In this document: positions 36,970-45,879 of the stretch, one piece after another | Layout: the number at the start of each line of letters is the position of its first letter | How positions within the stretch are numbered: position 1 is the stretch's first letter | Assembly (NCBI GenBank): GCA_905250025.1 | Contig: CAJNOJ010000091.1 | Span: forward strand, 302,805 to 366,804 | DNA: 64,000 nt | Direction: 5' to 3' | From: Adineta ricciae | Taxonomy: Eukaryota; Rotifera; Eurotatoria; Adinetida; Adinetidae | Translations under genes and position numbers: made by a program | Notes under the pieces: model-generated | What the model was told of the DNA's origin: nothing | What the model saw: only the letters and a program-made list of their open reading frames with translations | Database searches by the model: none

Positions 36970-37003
36970 ATGGCGCACCGTTTAAATCAGCTGCGTACGT
37001 CAA
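36710..37003 (-). CDS. hypothetical 97-aa ORF antisense to kinesin exon 1, doubtful
   Basis: The ORF has a charged, balanced composition (DVHEIQLYLDEKREKSHIQI; FSNVERLQRLCDIHRTVRKE) that is unlike a random shadow. It begins inside the first kinesin exon on the opposite strand. I know no homologue. It may be a real small gene sharing the divergent promoter, or chance. Confidence 0.25.
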   Translation of the reverse strand: MTYAADLNGAPYEQNDLGDVHEIQLYLDEKREKSHIQIAKLTRFSNVERLQRLCDIHRTVRKERMNISSVNVNVFFNQMKSRQMSHIVRCLCFHIRA

Positions 37004-39424
37004 CTTCTACGACGCGTAAGTATCGCATTTACATTGTTACTTTCAGTTTTTTTTTCATTGATGAATCTATTTAGATGACCAATTTCTTTCCTCCTCGACT
37101 ACTCTGACTTCATCTCCCCGTACACCAGGAAAAAAAATACCGAAGGGTGATCCAATTGTAACTGGAATTCGACTTCGACCATTTCTCGAACGGTTTGATA
37201 TTGAATTTTGTCTGATTTCTCAATGTTTACTGTGTTTAATAGAGAATCTGCAATTGATGATACGCCTGCTGTACAAATCTTTGAAAATAATGTGATTTGT
37301 ACACAGAATAGTCGACCACAGATATTTAAATTTACCAATTGTTTCGATGCTTCTTCTACTAATGTAAGTTGAACACATCAACATTTTCAGATGATTTAAA
37401 CGATCGTTTTTTAGAAATATGTCTATGATGGAATGATTCGTCCAGCTGTTTTGGCTTCTTTACAAGGCAAGTTTTACTACTTGTTATATTAGTCGATATA
37501 CAATTATCTTTTATCGATATAGGATACAATACGACGGTCTTAGCTTATGGTCAAACAGCATCAGGTAGAGTCGATGAAAATGAAAACTTGGAATGAAGCA
37601 TTGTATTAATGATTTTTAGGCAAATCGCATTCGATATTTGGTTCACCATCTGAAGAAGGCATCTTATCATTGAGTATTCATGATTTAATAACAATGAATG
37701 CTAAAAATCATCTAAAATTCGAATTAAGTTTTCTGGAAATTTACAACGAGAAAGTAACAGATTTACTTGCAACTCCTCCATTATCAGCTGATACATCGAA
37801 TACAAAATCTGCAACAAAAACTTCGACCACATCATCATTCTCCAAAAACGCTCGCACACACATTCTGAATAAACTAGTTCCAACGTCGAACTCCAATAAC
37901 ACATCATCCTCCCGTACGCTGGAAATTCGTGAACATCCTCTACTTGGTCCATATGTACCCGATTTAAAATACATCCAAGTGAAAAGCAAAGAAGACTTCC
38001 AAAATGTTCTCAATCTTGGCAACCAACAACGATCGGTTGCATCAACAAATGCAAATCAACGCTCATCAAGATCTCACGCAATATTTACTGTGAAAATCAG
38101 TCGAACAGATGTACCACAATCGACGGCACCCGTACGTTTATCATTCAAACCGAGTACAACGAATTCGTCAACAAATATCAACAAACTTGCAACATTGACG
38201 AGCTCATCGAAGAAAAGTGCCAAACAACAAGCACAAGAAGAAATCGATGCACAAGCTGTACGACTGAATTTCGTCGATCTAGCTGGAAGCGAAAAATCAC
38301 AACAATACAATGGTCCTCAAGGAAAAAATGATCGTTTTGCAGTAGGATCTCTCCCTCAAACCATCTTTCGTCTCTTCATTATTCTACTTATATAGGAAAG
38401 TGTACATATCAATCAATCGTTATCTACCCTTCGGAATGTCATCGATGCATTATCACGTCAACAACATCACGTTCCCTATCGTGATTCAAGTTTAACATAT
38501 CTATTAAAGAATAGTCTGGGCGGTGACGCGAAAACATTCATGTTAGCCACTATAAGTCCCTCGTCGACAGTCATTGATGAAACAATCAATACATTACGTT
38601 ATGCAGGTCTCGCATCGACCATAACAAACATACCGCGAATCAAAACTCCTCATCTTCGTCATGAAATCGATGAATTACGTGAAGAAAACGCTCGATTGAA
38701 ACAAGAATTATTTCTTGTAAAATCCAAGTCGATGCCGTCAATTCATGCAACAACAGCAACGATTAGTAAAACATCACTGACAAATATCGATGAAGGCATT
38801 CAGACCAGTTTTCAAGTCGAGTCTTCACCACCGAATGACGAATCGAATAGTGACGAAACACTCGATATTGTTGATGAAGAAGTATGAACTGAAAACAGCG
38901 ATTTTCATTTCTTGAAAGTGTTTGTTTTATGTAGATTTTAGCACAAATCGAAAATCAATGTCGCCATCCGAAAAGACAACGATTATCCGAACAACCACTT
39001 CACGAAATCGGTTTGTATAGACTTCGTTAGGATAATCAACAATCAAAGAGTTCATTTTTTTTAGCTAAAATACGTAAAATTGATGATACAATGATTCATC
39101 GACGATTAGGAACAATTCTCAGTTGCGTTACCGACGATTTCTCAGTAAATGGCATTGACTTGTTCTTACTTTTGTTATTCCGAATCTTTTAGATCACCAA
39201 TGACAATGGTATTCTTGTTGTTTCAAATGAATTAGATATCGATATCAAAAGATCATCTTCAGCATGGATAAAAGCGTTAGAAAGATTCGATCGAGACGTC
39301 AATATGAATTCTATGACAAAAAAAGAAGTAAATTCGTTGAAGTTCAATAGAAAAGAGAAAAATTTTGATTCTTTTTTAGATTCTTCCTTCTTTAAATGCT
39401 CTTTTTGATACAAACCAAGACTAA
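36970..39424 (+). CDS. kinesin-like motor protein
   Basis: Eleven exons: 36970-37015, 37075-37192, 37243-37363, 37415-37466, 37523-37564, 37620-38341, 38396-38881, 38935-39010, 39065-39144, 39193-39327 and 39380-39424. The motor domain starts at about residue 35 (DPIVTGIRLRPFLER). It carries a P-loop GQTASGKSHSIFG, switch I NQRSSRSHAIFTV, switch II VDLAGSEK, and then HINQSLSTLRNVIDAL, VPYRDSSLTYLLKNSLGG and DETINTLRYAGLA. A short coiled coil follows (LRHEIDELREENARLKQELF). The C-terminal 200 or so residues are not recognised, and no FHA or PH domain is seen. The P-loop differs from the usual GQTGSGKT at two residues. Two Ser/Thr-rich inserts expand the motor core, one after the EIYNEKVTDLL element. 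Motor position at the N-terminus suggests plus-end-directed transport. Subfamily is uncertain. One intron uses a GC donor (see findings). Confidence 0.92.
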
Positions 39425-39663
39425 TTCTCAATTTGTTATTGTTTTCTTTTTCTTATTTTATTACTAATCTTGTACATACGATCTCATTTTTCTTTTCTCG
39501 AAACGATTTGATCGTATCTTTTTCTCTCTTTGACAATTATCTGTTTGATGATTCTTTTTTTTTGCCTGTTGTGTCTGTCTTAGCTCAGTTGAAATCCCTA
39601 TACACATATCGATAGATAAAAAATGGAATTCAATGGTATACTTATATATTTTAGATCGAAATT

Positions 39664-40292
39664 ATGACATCAACAACTGATCCGATTGATAGTAAGAAAA
39701 GATTGACGAAAATCGGTCATTTTCGTTACTATCATTACATGTAGCTTCGTCGACGGTACTTCATTTTGGTCAACTTATCTGGGCAAAATTAGGATCGGCA
39801 CCGTTTTGGCCAGCTGTGATATTTACCGAAGAGAATCAGGATTGGATTCGGCATAAAGGTGTTTAAAGATAGGAAACGTTTTGCGTTTACAAATGATTTT
39901 CTCTAGGTAAATCGACGTATGTTCATGTTTTCTTCTTTGGTGAAACAGCTGAACGAAGTTGGATTTCGGCCACCAAAGTTTTACCGTTTATTGGAGCATC
40001 GAAGTTTACTACACAACGGAATACCTGGCGTCGAAAGGTAAAAGGTACAGTTTCTCTCAGTCCAACATAGCTTTTTTTCATTTAGATGAAAGTTCAAATT
40101 CGCGAGGAACAAAAGTTAAGTATTAAAGATCGATCAAATTTGAATACAGCTATTAAACAAACCGAAAGATTGGCGAAATATTCCTTGAAAAAGCGTGTTA
40201 ACATTCTCAAGAATGAATGGTGGTACTGGGACCAGATCGACGAATCTGAAGAGGATACTGAACCAACTAATAAAGAAATTCCAATAAAACAG
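39664..40292 (+). CDS. PWWP-domain protein, NSD-like, 3' truncated at an ambiguous base
   Basis: Exon 1 starts at ATG 39664 (MTSTTDPID), preceded by an acceptor-like tattttag at 39643-39655. The following exons encode a PWWP domain: GQLIWAKLGSAPFWPAVIF, then YVHVFFFGETAERSWI, then KVLPFIG. The pattern FFGxxxERxWI followed by FxG and a charged helical tail resembles the N-terminal PWWP of NSD histone methyltransferases, which bind methylated H3K36 nucleosomes. The last exon (40086 onward) is open until the N at 40293. Beyond it, sequence belongs to the tandem array, so the gene's 3' part is missing here. The gene is probably much longer in reality. Confidence 0.75.
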
Positions 40293-40293
40293 N
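40293..40293. other. ambiguous base (N) at left edge of tandem array
   Basis: A single N interrupts a PWWP-gene exon, and the sequence directly after it matches array sequence near 49920. It probably marks an assembly join rather than one unknown base. Confidence 0.7.
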
Positions 40294-41721
40294 CGGAACT
40301 TTCTATTTGATTCAAATTAACGCTAATCATTACAACCTAAATCGATATTGGATGAAAGCAGCTACATTTCATACAATCGAACCTTCTTTACACCACATTA
40401 TTGTTCAAATGAAACGTATTCAGAGAGTAACAGCAGATTGACAATCACTTCGAGTGAAACCGATGGTTCTCAGTGGCCATTTTCTTTCACGACCAACACA
40501 TGATAATCTCCGAACGAAGTAAATCTGCTTGTTTCTTAGTTTACAAAGTAGCATTCCTTCCTTTGATGACCGATGTTTTTTTGCATGAGCTATGAAAAAC
40601 GGTGTGACGTTTTTACGACAATTTCGCGTTTCTTTCAATGTGCACAACGAATATATGTGGTCGATTCGAAAATGAGAAATGACCTCGACGATCCTGCTGC
40701 TTGGTAACTTTTCCATGAGAAAAAGACACTTTTCAATGGAACATTCTGATTTTTACTTTTAGATGTATAAAACGAAAAATTATATTTTAAGCTAGGACAA
40801 CAAATAGTGAAGAGGTATTCGTGATCGTTTCTTTACAGACTTACCATGCTTTACAGCGATCTAGAAATAGCAATAGTGGAGTGTAATAGATCGTCGAAAT
40901 GATTGGCATCCAAAGTTATTCATAAAACTTAAACTATGCTAAAGATATTATTTTTCCAGTTTAAATGCTAACGCAACATTGATTCCGTAGGATACCGAAT
41001 GTGTGACTTAATCCAAAATTCTTGCTTAACCGATGGCATTGCTGTTTTTGATGAAATTCAAATGATTTGTGATCCACAACGCAGTTGAACGTTGACATCT
41101 GCTTTATTTGCTCTGTTTCTCACGAGGAATTGTATTTCCACATTCTTTTTCTTCAGGTTCACGCCCAAAGTTCTGTGGACAAACAAATAAGAAAACAATT
41201 GGCAAAGAATTAATAATGGTGGTAGAAGATGATTTCGAAAGTTGACAGCATCAACGATTAACTAACCTACGACATTTAGATCACACCATAGGTAGACATT
41301 TGTTCATTTTCCTATGAAAACAATGTTTGACCTTATTAGCATCATTTGACAACGTCCTATCAAGTGATTACTTCGTGTGTTTCAACAAAAACGACTTACT
41401 TCATCCTACTCGGGAATTGTGAAAAACGCGCTCATAAAGTGACAATGATCTAAATGATATGTGTAAAGTTATCGTTGCTACAGATGGCATTGGAATAGAC
41501 TTGAATCTGTAAGCCATACGATCTGCTTATACGAAACTCAGCGAAAGATATTTTAGCTAAACGAACTGAAGCATCAACACTATTACACACTGTCGCATGA
41601 ATCAGTCGGACTTTTCAATAATAAAACGATTTTCTCGTCGACACATATTGATTTGTCAAAACCAGTTGAAATCAAAATGACTATGAACCTTGAAAACTAA
41701 TAGAATTCCACGTTCTTCGTA
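40294..41721 (+). pseudogene. SUPV3L1: SUPV3L1 (mitochondrial RNA helicase) pseudogene, copy A
   Basis: Broken reading frames resemble the SUV3 helicase. The motif-II region reads DDxxVFDEIQMICDPQRS and then a stop, where the functional protein has DEIQMIRDPARG. Further on, DFES-stop-QHQRLTN sits where the functional protein has VEVRDYKRLT, with the stop at 41243-41245. A segment near 40500 has lost about 40 bp compared with copies B and C. It ends at the N at 41722, before the unit's small gene. Confidence 0.8.
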
Positions 41722-41722
41722 N
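41722..41722. other. ambiguous base (N) between copies A and B
   Basis: The sequence after the N restarts at a point about 200 bp into the unit, so this is an assembly join between two near-identical copies. Confidence 0.7.
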
Positions 41723-43020
41723 AATCTCATAAATGTTGAAAAGAGTTATCAACCGAGTTAATCCTCGAACGAAGTAAATCTGTTTGTTTCTTAGTTTACA
41801 GAGTAGCATTCCTTCCTTTGATGACCGATGTTTTTTTGCATGAGCTATGAAAAACGGTGTGATGTTTTTACGACGATTTCACGCTTCTTTCAATGTGCAC
41901 AACGAATATATGTGGTCGATTCGAAAATGAGAAATGACCTCGACGATCCTGCTGCTTGGTAACTTTTCCATAAGAAAAAGGCACTTCAATGGAACATTCT
42001 GATTTTTATTTTTTGATGTATAAAACGAAAAACTATATTTTAAGCTCGGACAACAAATAGTGAAGAGGTATTCGTGATCGTTTCTAACTGAAATGTTTCG
42101 TCTTCGTTTCCGTTTCTTTACAGACATACCATGCTTTACAGCGATCTAGAAATAGCAATAGTGGAGTGTAATAGATCGTCGAACTGATTAGCATCCGAAG
42201 TTATTCATAAAACTTAAACTATGCTAAAGATATTATTTTTCCAGTTTAAATGCTAACGCAACAATGATTCCGTAGGATACCGAATGTGTGACTTAATGCA
42301 AACTTCTTGCTTAACTGATGGCATTGCTGTTTTTGATGAAATTCAAATGATTTGTGATCCACAACGCAGTTGAACGTTGACATCTGCTTTATTTGCTCTG
42401 TTTCTCACGAGGAATTGTATTTCTACATTCTTTTTCTTCAGGTTCAGGCCCAAAGTTCTATGGACAAACAAATAAGAAAACAATTGGCAAAGAATTAATA
42501 ATGGTGGTAGAAGGTGATTTCGAAAGTTGACAGCATCAACGATTAACTAACCTACGACATTTAGATCACACCATAGGTAGACATTTGTTCATTTTTGTAT
42601 GAAAACAATGTTTGACCTTATTAGCATCATTTGACAACGTCCTATCAAGTGATTACTTCGTGTGTTTCAACAAAAAACGACCTACTTCATCCTACTCGGG
42701 AATTGTGAAAAACGCGATCATAAAGTGACAATGATCTAAATGATATGTGTAAAGTTATCGTTGCTACAGATGGCATTGGAATGGATTTGAATCTGTAAGC
42801 CATACGATCTGCTTATACGAAACTCAGCGAAAGATATTTTAGCTAAACGAACTGAAGCATCAACACTATTACACACTGTCGCATGAATCAGTCGGACTTT
42901 TCAATAATAAAACGATTTTCTCGTCGACACATATTGATTTGTCAAAACCAGTTGAAATCAAAATGACTATGAACCTTGAAAACTAATAGAATTCCACGTT
43001 CTTCGTAATTACAATAATTC
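41723..43020 (+). pseudogene. SUPV3L1: SUPV3L1 pseudogene, copy B
   Basis: Nearly identical to copies A and C. It carries the same DEIQMICDPQRS-stop lesion and the shared TGA at 42528-42530. A fragment matching the CFSKNDI region of SUV3 (VCFNKNDLLHPTREL) is also interrupted by stops. It leads directly into the promoter of the small coiled-coil gene. Confidence 0.82.
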
Positions 43021-43355
43021 ACATTCAGAAACCCGACTGGGTCGTTTCTCGAACATTCTTCTCGGTTTCATTCGAATTCGCTCTTTCTTCAGGTACTTTC
43101 TTTTCTGCGTTTGAATGGTTGACCCTTTCGAAGCTGCCGAGGTGCTCACTTCGATTCGAGGTCTCGTAAAACGATTAAATAGAGCACATACAGTGAACGG
43201 GTATGTGGTTCGATGATGTTTCTGTTGTTTACATTTTACGAGAGAATATTCATCTTGGGACGAATTTCTATTTTCGTTGTCGTGATGTTATCACCTCGAC
43301 TTATGTCTATCGAGAAGAGAGAGATAAAGAGAAAGAATACAAGAACCAGCGAACG

Positions 43356-43362
43356 TATATAA
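43356..43362 (+). promoter_or_regulatory. TATA box of small coiled-coil gene, copy 1
   Basis: TATATAA lies in the context gcgaacgTATATAAgg, conserved in all three copies of this gene (43356, 47877, 51695) while surrounding bases vary. It lies 208 bp upstream of the proposed ATG. Confidence 0.6.
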
Positions 43363-43563
43363 GGAGAAGTAAAATTCGAAATCTGCATGTACATATGTCG
43401 TGTCGAGATTACCTTTTTGTCGAAGTTATAGCTCCGACAACTTTTTTCTATGGAGTTATATCTTCGGCAGCATTTTTTCTATCGAAGTTACAAATTCGAT
43501 ACAAAGGTAACTGCGGTACGACATACATACACTTTCGTGTCTGTGATAGATAATCACACAAAA

Positions 43564-44248
43564 ATGGAAATGGGTGGCCTGGTAAGTTGTTTTCTTTTTT
43601 CTTTTCTCGTTCGCTAGAGAGCGCAGGTGGCGCTAGTGACTAGTGGAGATAAGTAGCGAGAGAAGAGTTGCGTCGAGACTTATCCCCCATTGATCAGCAG
43701 AGAAGAACAAGGAGCTTTGTTTTGAGGACGAGGAAGAGAATTTTTATGAGGTGTTGACAGAAGATGGCGATTGACGATAACAAAGTACGAGTTTCGCTTG
43801 AGAACACATTTTATCTTCATACAAACAAATTGGTATTTTCTTTTAGACATTTGCAGGCGATCCCCGGGCCGGCGGACCTCAGTTTGGCTCGGCCGCGACT
43901 GCAGAGCAGTCCCTCTCGGTCGAGACCAAGCTGACTGCAGACCAGTCCCTCTCGATCGAGACCAAGCTGATTGCGGTCGAAACCGATCTCACCGCCGTCA
44001 AGCAGGAGGTCGAGACCGATCTCACCGCCGTCAAGCAGGAGGTCGAGACCGATCTCACCGCCGTCAAGCAGGAGGTCGAGACCGATCTCACCGCCGTCAA
44101 GCAGGAGGTCGAGACCGATCTCACCGCCGTCAAGCAGGAGGTCGAGACCGGTCTCACCGCCGTCAAGCAGGAGGTCGAGACCGGTCTCACCGCCGTCCAG
44201 AAAGCACTGGCCGATGTGCTCGAGGCCGTTAAGGCCAAGAGCAATTAA
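43564..44248 (+). CDS. small hendecad coiled-coil protein, array copy 1
   Basis: Three exons (43564-43581, 43761-43784, 43847-44248) join in phase to 147 codons. Exon 1 encodes MEMGGL and exon 2 encodes KMAIDDNK. Exon 3 starts TFAGDPRAGGPQFGSAATAE and continues into seven copies of an 11-residue repeat VETDLTAVKQE, ending VQKALADVLEAVKAKSN. Eleven-residue repeats with V, L and V at spaced positions form right-handed hendecad coiled coils. Exon 3 is strikingly GC-rich (the repeat unit is 64% GC) with C/G-ending codons, unlike every neighbour. There is no signal peptide or membrane segment. I know no named homologue. The reading frame is supported by the paralogue at 48119-48627, which keeps exon phases, exon lengths and the TFA(G/A)D(P/R)RA start. 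The function is unknown. A weak alternative donor (GTTAAG) lies just before the stop. Confidence 0.65.
43976..44206 (+). repeat. seven tandem copies of a 33-bp coding repeat
   Basis: Units begin gtcgagaccgatctcaccgc. The first differs at one base, the last two carry ggt for gat, and the seventh diverges at its end. Unit length is a multiple of three, so copy number can change without shifting the frame. All three forward frames are open across it, which creates long shadow ORFs. Confidence 0.9.
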
Positions 44249-44404
44249 AGCTCACCGGTCACTAGCAGACATGGACTGACAATGTCCATGCCTGCCTCTG
44301 AAACCGGTGAGCTGGTTCGGTCCAGTTAGCAAGAGGAAAAGCGGTGGTCCATTTCTGGAGCAAATCTTTCTATGATTTGTTCCTTTGTGATCACCGCGAC
44401 AGTC
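44249..44404 (+). ncRNA. H/ACA-box-like small RNA, array copy 1
   Basis: Hairpin 1: stem 44249-44259 with 44303-44313, and an inner stem 44265-44276 with 44284-44295 around loop tgacaat. A small hairpin at 44312-44325 (ctgg/ccag) follows. The hinge contains AGAGGA at 44332-44337, which fits the H box ANANNA. Hairpin 3: lower stem 44341-44349 with 44389-44397, internal pocket (catttct / tttgt), upper stem 44357-44366 with 44374-44383. ACA lies at 44399-44401 with three bases after it. The spacing from upper stem to ACA is 15 nt, as in H/ACA pseudouridylation guides. It starts directly after the stop codon of the small coiled-coil gene. The 5' hairpin does not show standard guide spacing. The fold is supported by compensatory changes in the copy at 48628. 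Confidence 0.55.
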
Positions 44405-44443
44405 CAACGAAAGAATTTTTCGATTCGCTTTCTGTTTTTTTAG

Positions 44444-44624
44444 ATATTAATTGTTTTCAATGTAATTCTCTTTCTTTTTCAGATGTTAATTGTTTTCAAT
44501 GTAATTCTCTTTCTTTTTCAGATGTTAATTGTTTTCAATGTAATTCTCTTTCTTTTTCAGATGTTAATTGTTTTCAATGTAATTCTCTTTCTTTTTCAGA
44601 TGTTAATTTTTCCTTCTTTTTCAG
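44444..44624 (+). repeat. 39-bp tandem repeat made of 3' splice-acceptor-like units
   Basis: Four full units (44444-44482, 44483-44521, 44522-44560, 44561-44599) and a shortened fifth end at 44624. Each unit ends in ctctttctttttcag, a near-ideal polypyrimidine tract plus AG. The first unit is itself preceded by ttttttag at 44436-44443. The array copy D has only two such acceptors (48845, 48870). Possible roles are alternative or trans-splicing acceptors for the transcript downstream of the hairpin RNA. Confidence 0.8.
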
Positions 44625-44639
44625 ATAATATCGATAATC

Positions 44640-45524
44640 GACCATGTTCATAGAGTTTCCTATGCAACCGAAGCCGCTCTCTGTTTAGTTCCATCAAACT
44701 GACATGATGTTGTCGTTACTCAAATAATTGATCGCCTTAATTGAAGCGAATTATTGCAAATCCACGTCAAAGTAATAACAAATTTTTCACCATCAACTTT
44801 TCGATTTTCGATGAAATATACTCGTTTAGGTTATCTCAAATGTCACATGGAATCATCGATGGCGAAAGGAAAATCTACCTCAACCCCAATGACATGCAAC
44901 GACGTGACAACGAAAAAGAAGAATTCGCCTTACATAAAGTCGATGCGGTTCTCGGCTTTAGTCTCATCCGGTGAACGCAAACCACGTGAAATCGACATTC
45001 GTACAACTGTCTACAAGAAAAAGGATTTCATCTATCAACTACGCATGAAATCATCGCGAGCATTCTTATCCGAAGTGGAAAAACGTTTCACATTGATGCC
45101 ATTTACATTAAGACACTTCGAAGATGAAAAACGAGCACGAATGGGTGTTATCGAATGTGCCAAGCATGATCTCGTCGAACCGTATCCAGTATACCAGGAA
45201 AAAGAAGGAGAATTCGTTCTGGGATTGAAACTCACTGTATTATTGATGCCAAGTGGACAAATGAAGATCACCGGTTTACCAATTGATCTTGATCTATATG
45301 AATCCGAGTACAAAGTCACTGATAGTGACATTAAACAGCTGTTGACAAGTTCAACTCAAAAGAAGAAGAAGAAAGGCACTGGCAATTCAGGAACAGGTGG
45401 CAACGCCATTGAGATGATGGACGCAGTCGAAGACGATGGCAAGGAAGATTTTGAAGATGAACCCGAACAACCGGTGAAGAAAACCGCAAGCCAGAAAGCC
45501 ATACCAGCGAAAAGCGAATCTTAA
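44640..45524 (+). pseudogene. PA2G4: PA2G4 (EBP1) pseudogene, copy 1
   Basis: From about 44650 the three frames successively match PA2G4: VSYATEAALCLVPSN, then [17 protein letters not shown], then after a one-base shift near 44945 ALVSSGERK. The last frame is open to the stop at 45522-45524 and covers the C-terminal domain ([54 protein letters not shown]) and a lysine-rich tail. PA2G4 is an aminopeptidase-fold growth regulator that binds ribosomes. No introns interrupt the match although all genes around are intron-rich, so a retrocopy is likely. The long open C-terminal part means that translation of a fragment cannot be excluded. Confidence 0.8.
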
Positions 45525-45879
45525 GCAGATATGTTAACGTTCACAGATGCGTCGGCAATAATTCATTCGAAACAAACAGAAAACCGAACAAATGTTATTT
45601 TTTTCTTTCTTTTCTTTTTTTGTTTCTATTGTCCAACTCTTGATCACGGTTGATACTGATGAGAGTGAAGATTTCGTCTCATGACAATAAACAGCGAAAT
45701 AACAACAAAGATATTATTCATCCATATCTCAAGACATATTGAGTAAGGAAAAAATATTACTCTCATGATATTTAATTTCCTGATTTCTCAGGCGATGGAG
45801 ATATACCTTTAGGCAACGTTCATTTCATAATAGTCGGCAAATAATCTGTTTGCTGTCGCAGTGTAAATTGATTTTGAAT
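45525..45879. other. spacer between array copies
   Basis: T-rich 3' flank of the PA2G4 copy followed by sequence that begins the next unit. A matching spacer follows the second PA2G4 copy (49540-49860). Nothing coding is seen. Confidence 0.5.

Noticed and set aside
40420-42127. Recurring minus-strand ORFs beginning MEKLPSSRIVEVISHF
   Set aside because: They recur because the pseudogene is duplicated. The plus strand matches SUPV3L1, so these are antisense shadows.
43976-44206. Possible CRISPR array
   Set aside because: The repeats are directly contiguous with no spacers, are coding, and lie in an intron-containing eukaryotic gene.
43771-44232. Long Arg-rich ORF (repeating RSHRRQAGG) and a similar second shadow frame over the 33-bp repeats
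   Set aside because: The 33-bp repeat opens all frames at once. The frame kept by the diverged paralogue at 48415-48627 is VETDLTAVKQE, so the Arg-rich frames are shadows.
43879-44244. Minus-strand ORF with repeating SVSTSCLTAVR
   Set aside because: Antisense reading of the same repeat. Splice sites, TATA box and paralogue support only the plus strand.
44249-44404. Hairpin RNA as a tRNA, microRNA or transcription terminator
   Set aside because: There is no cloverleaf. The stems are interrupted by conserved internal pockets with ACA and ANANNA elements, which fits H/ACA better, and eukaryotic mRNA genes do not use hairpin terminators.
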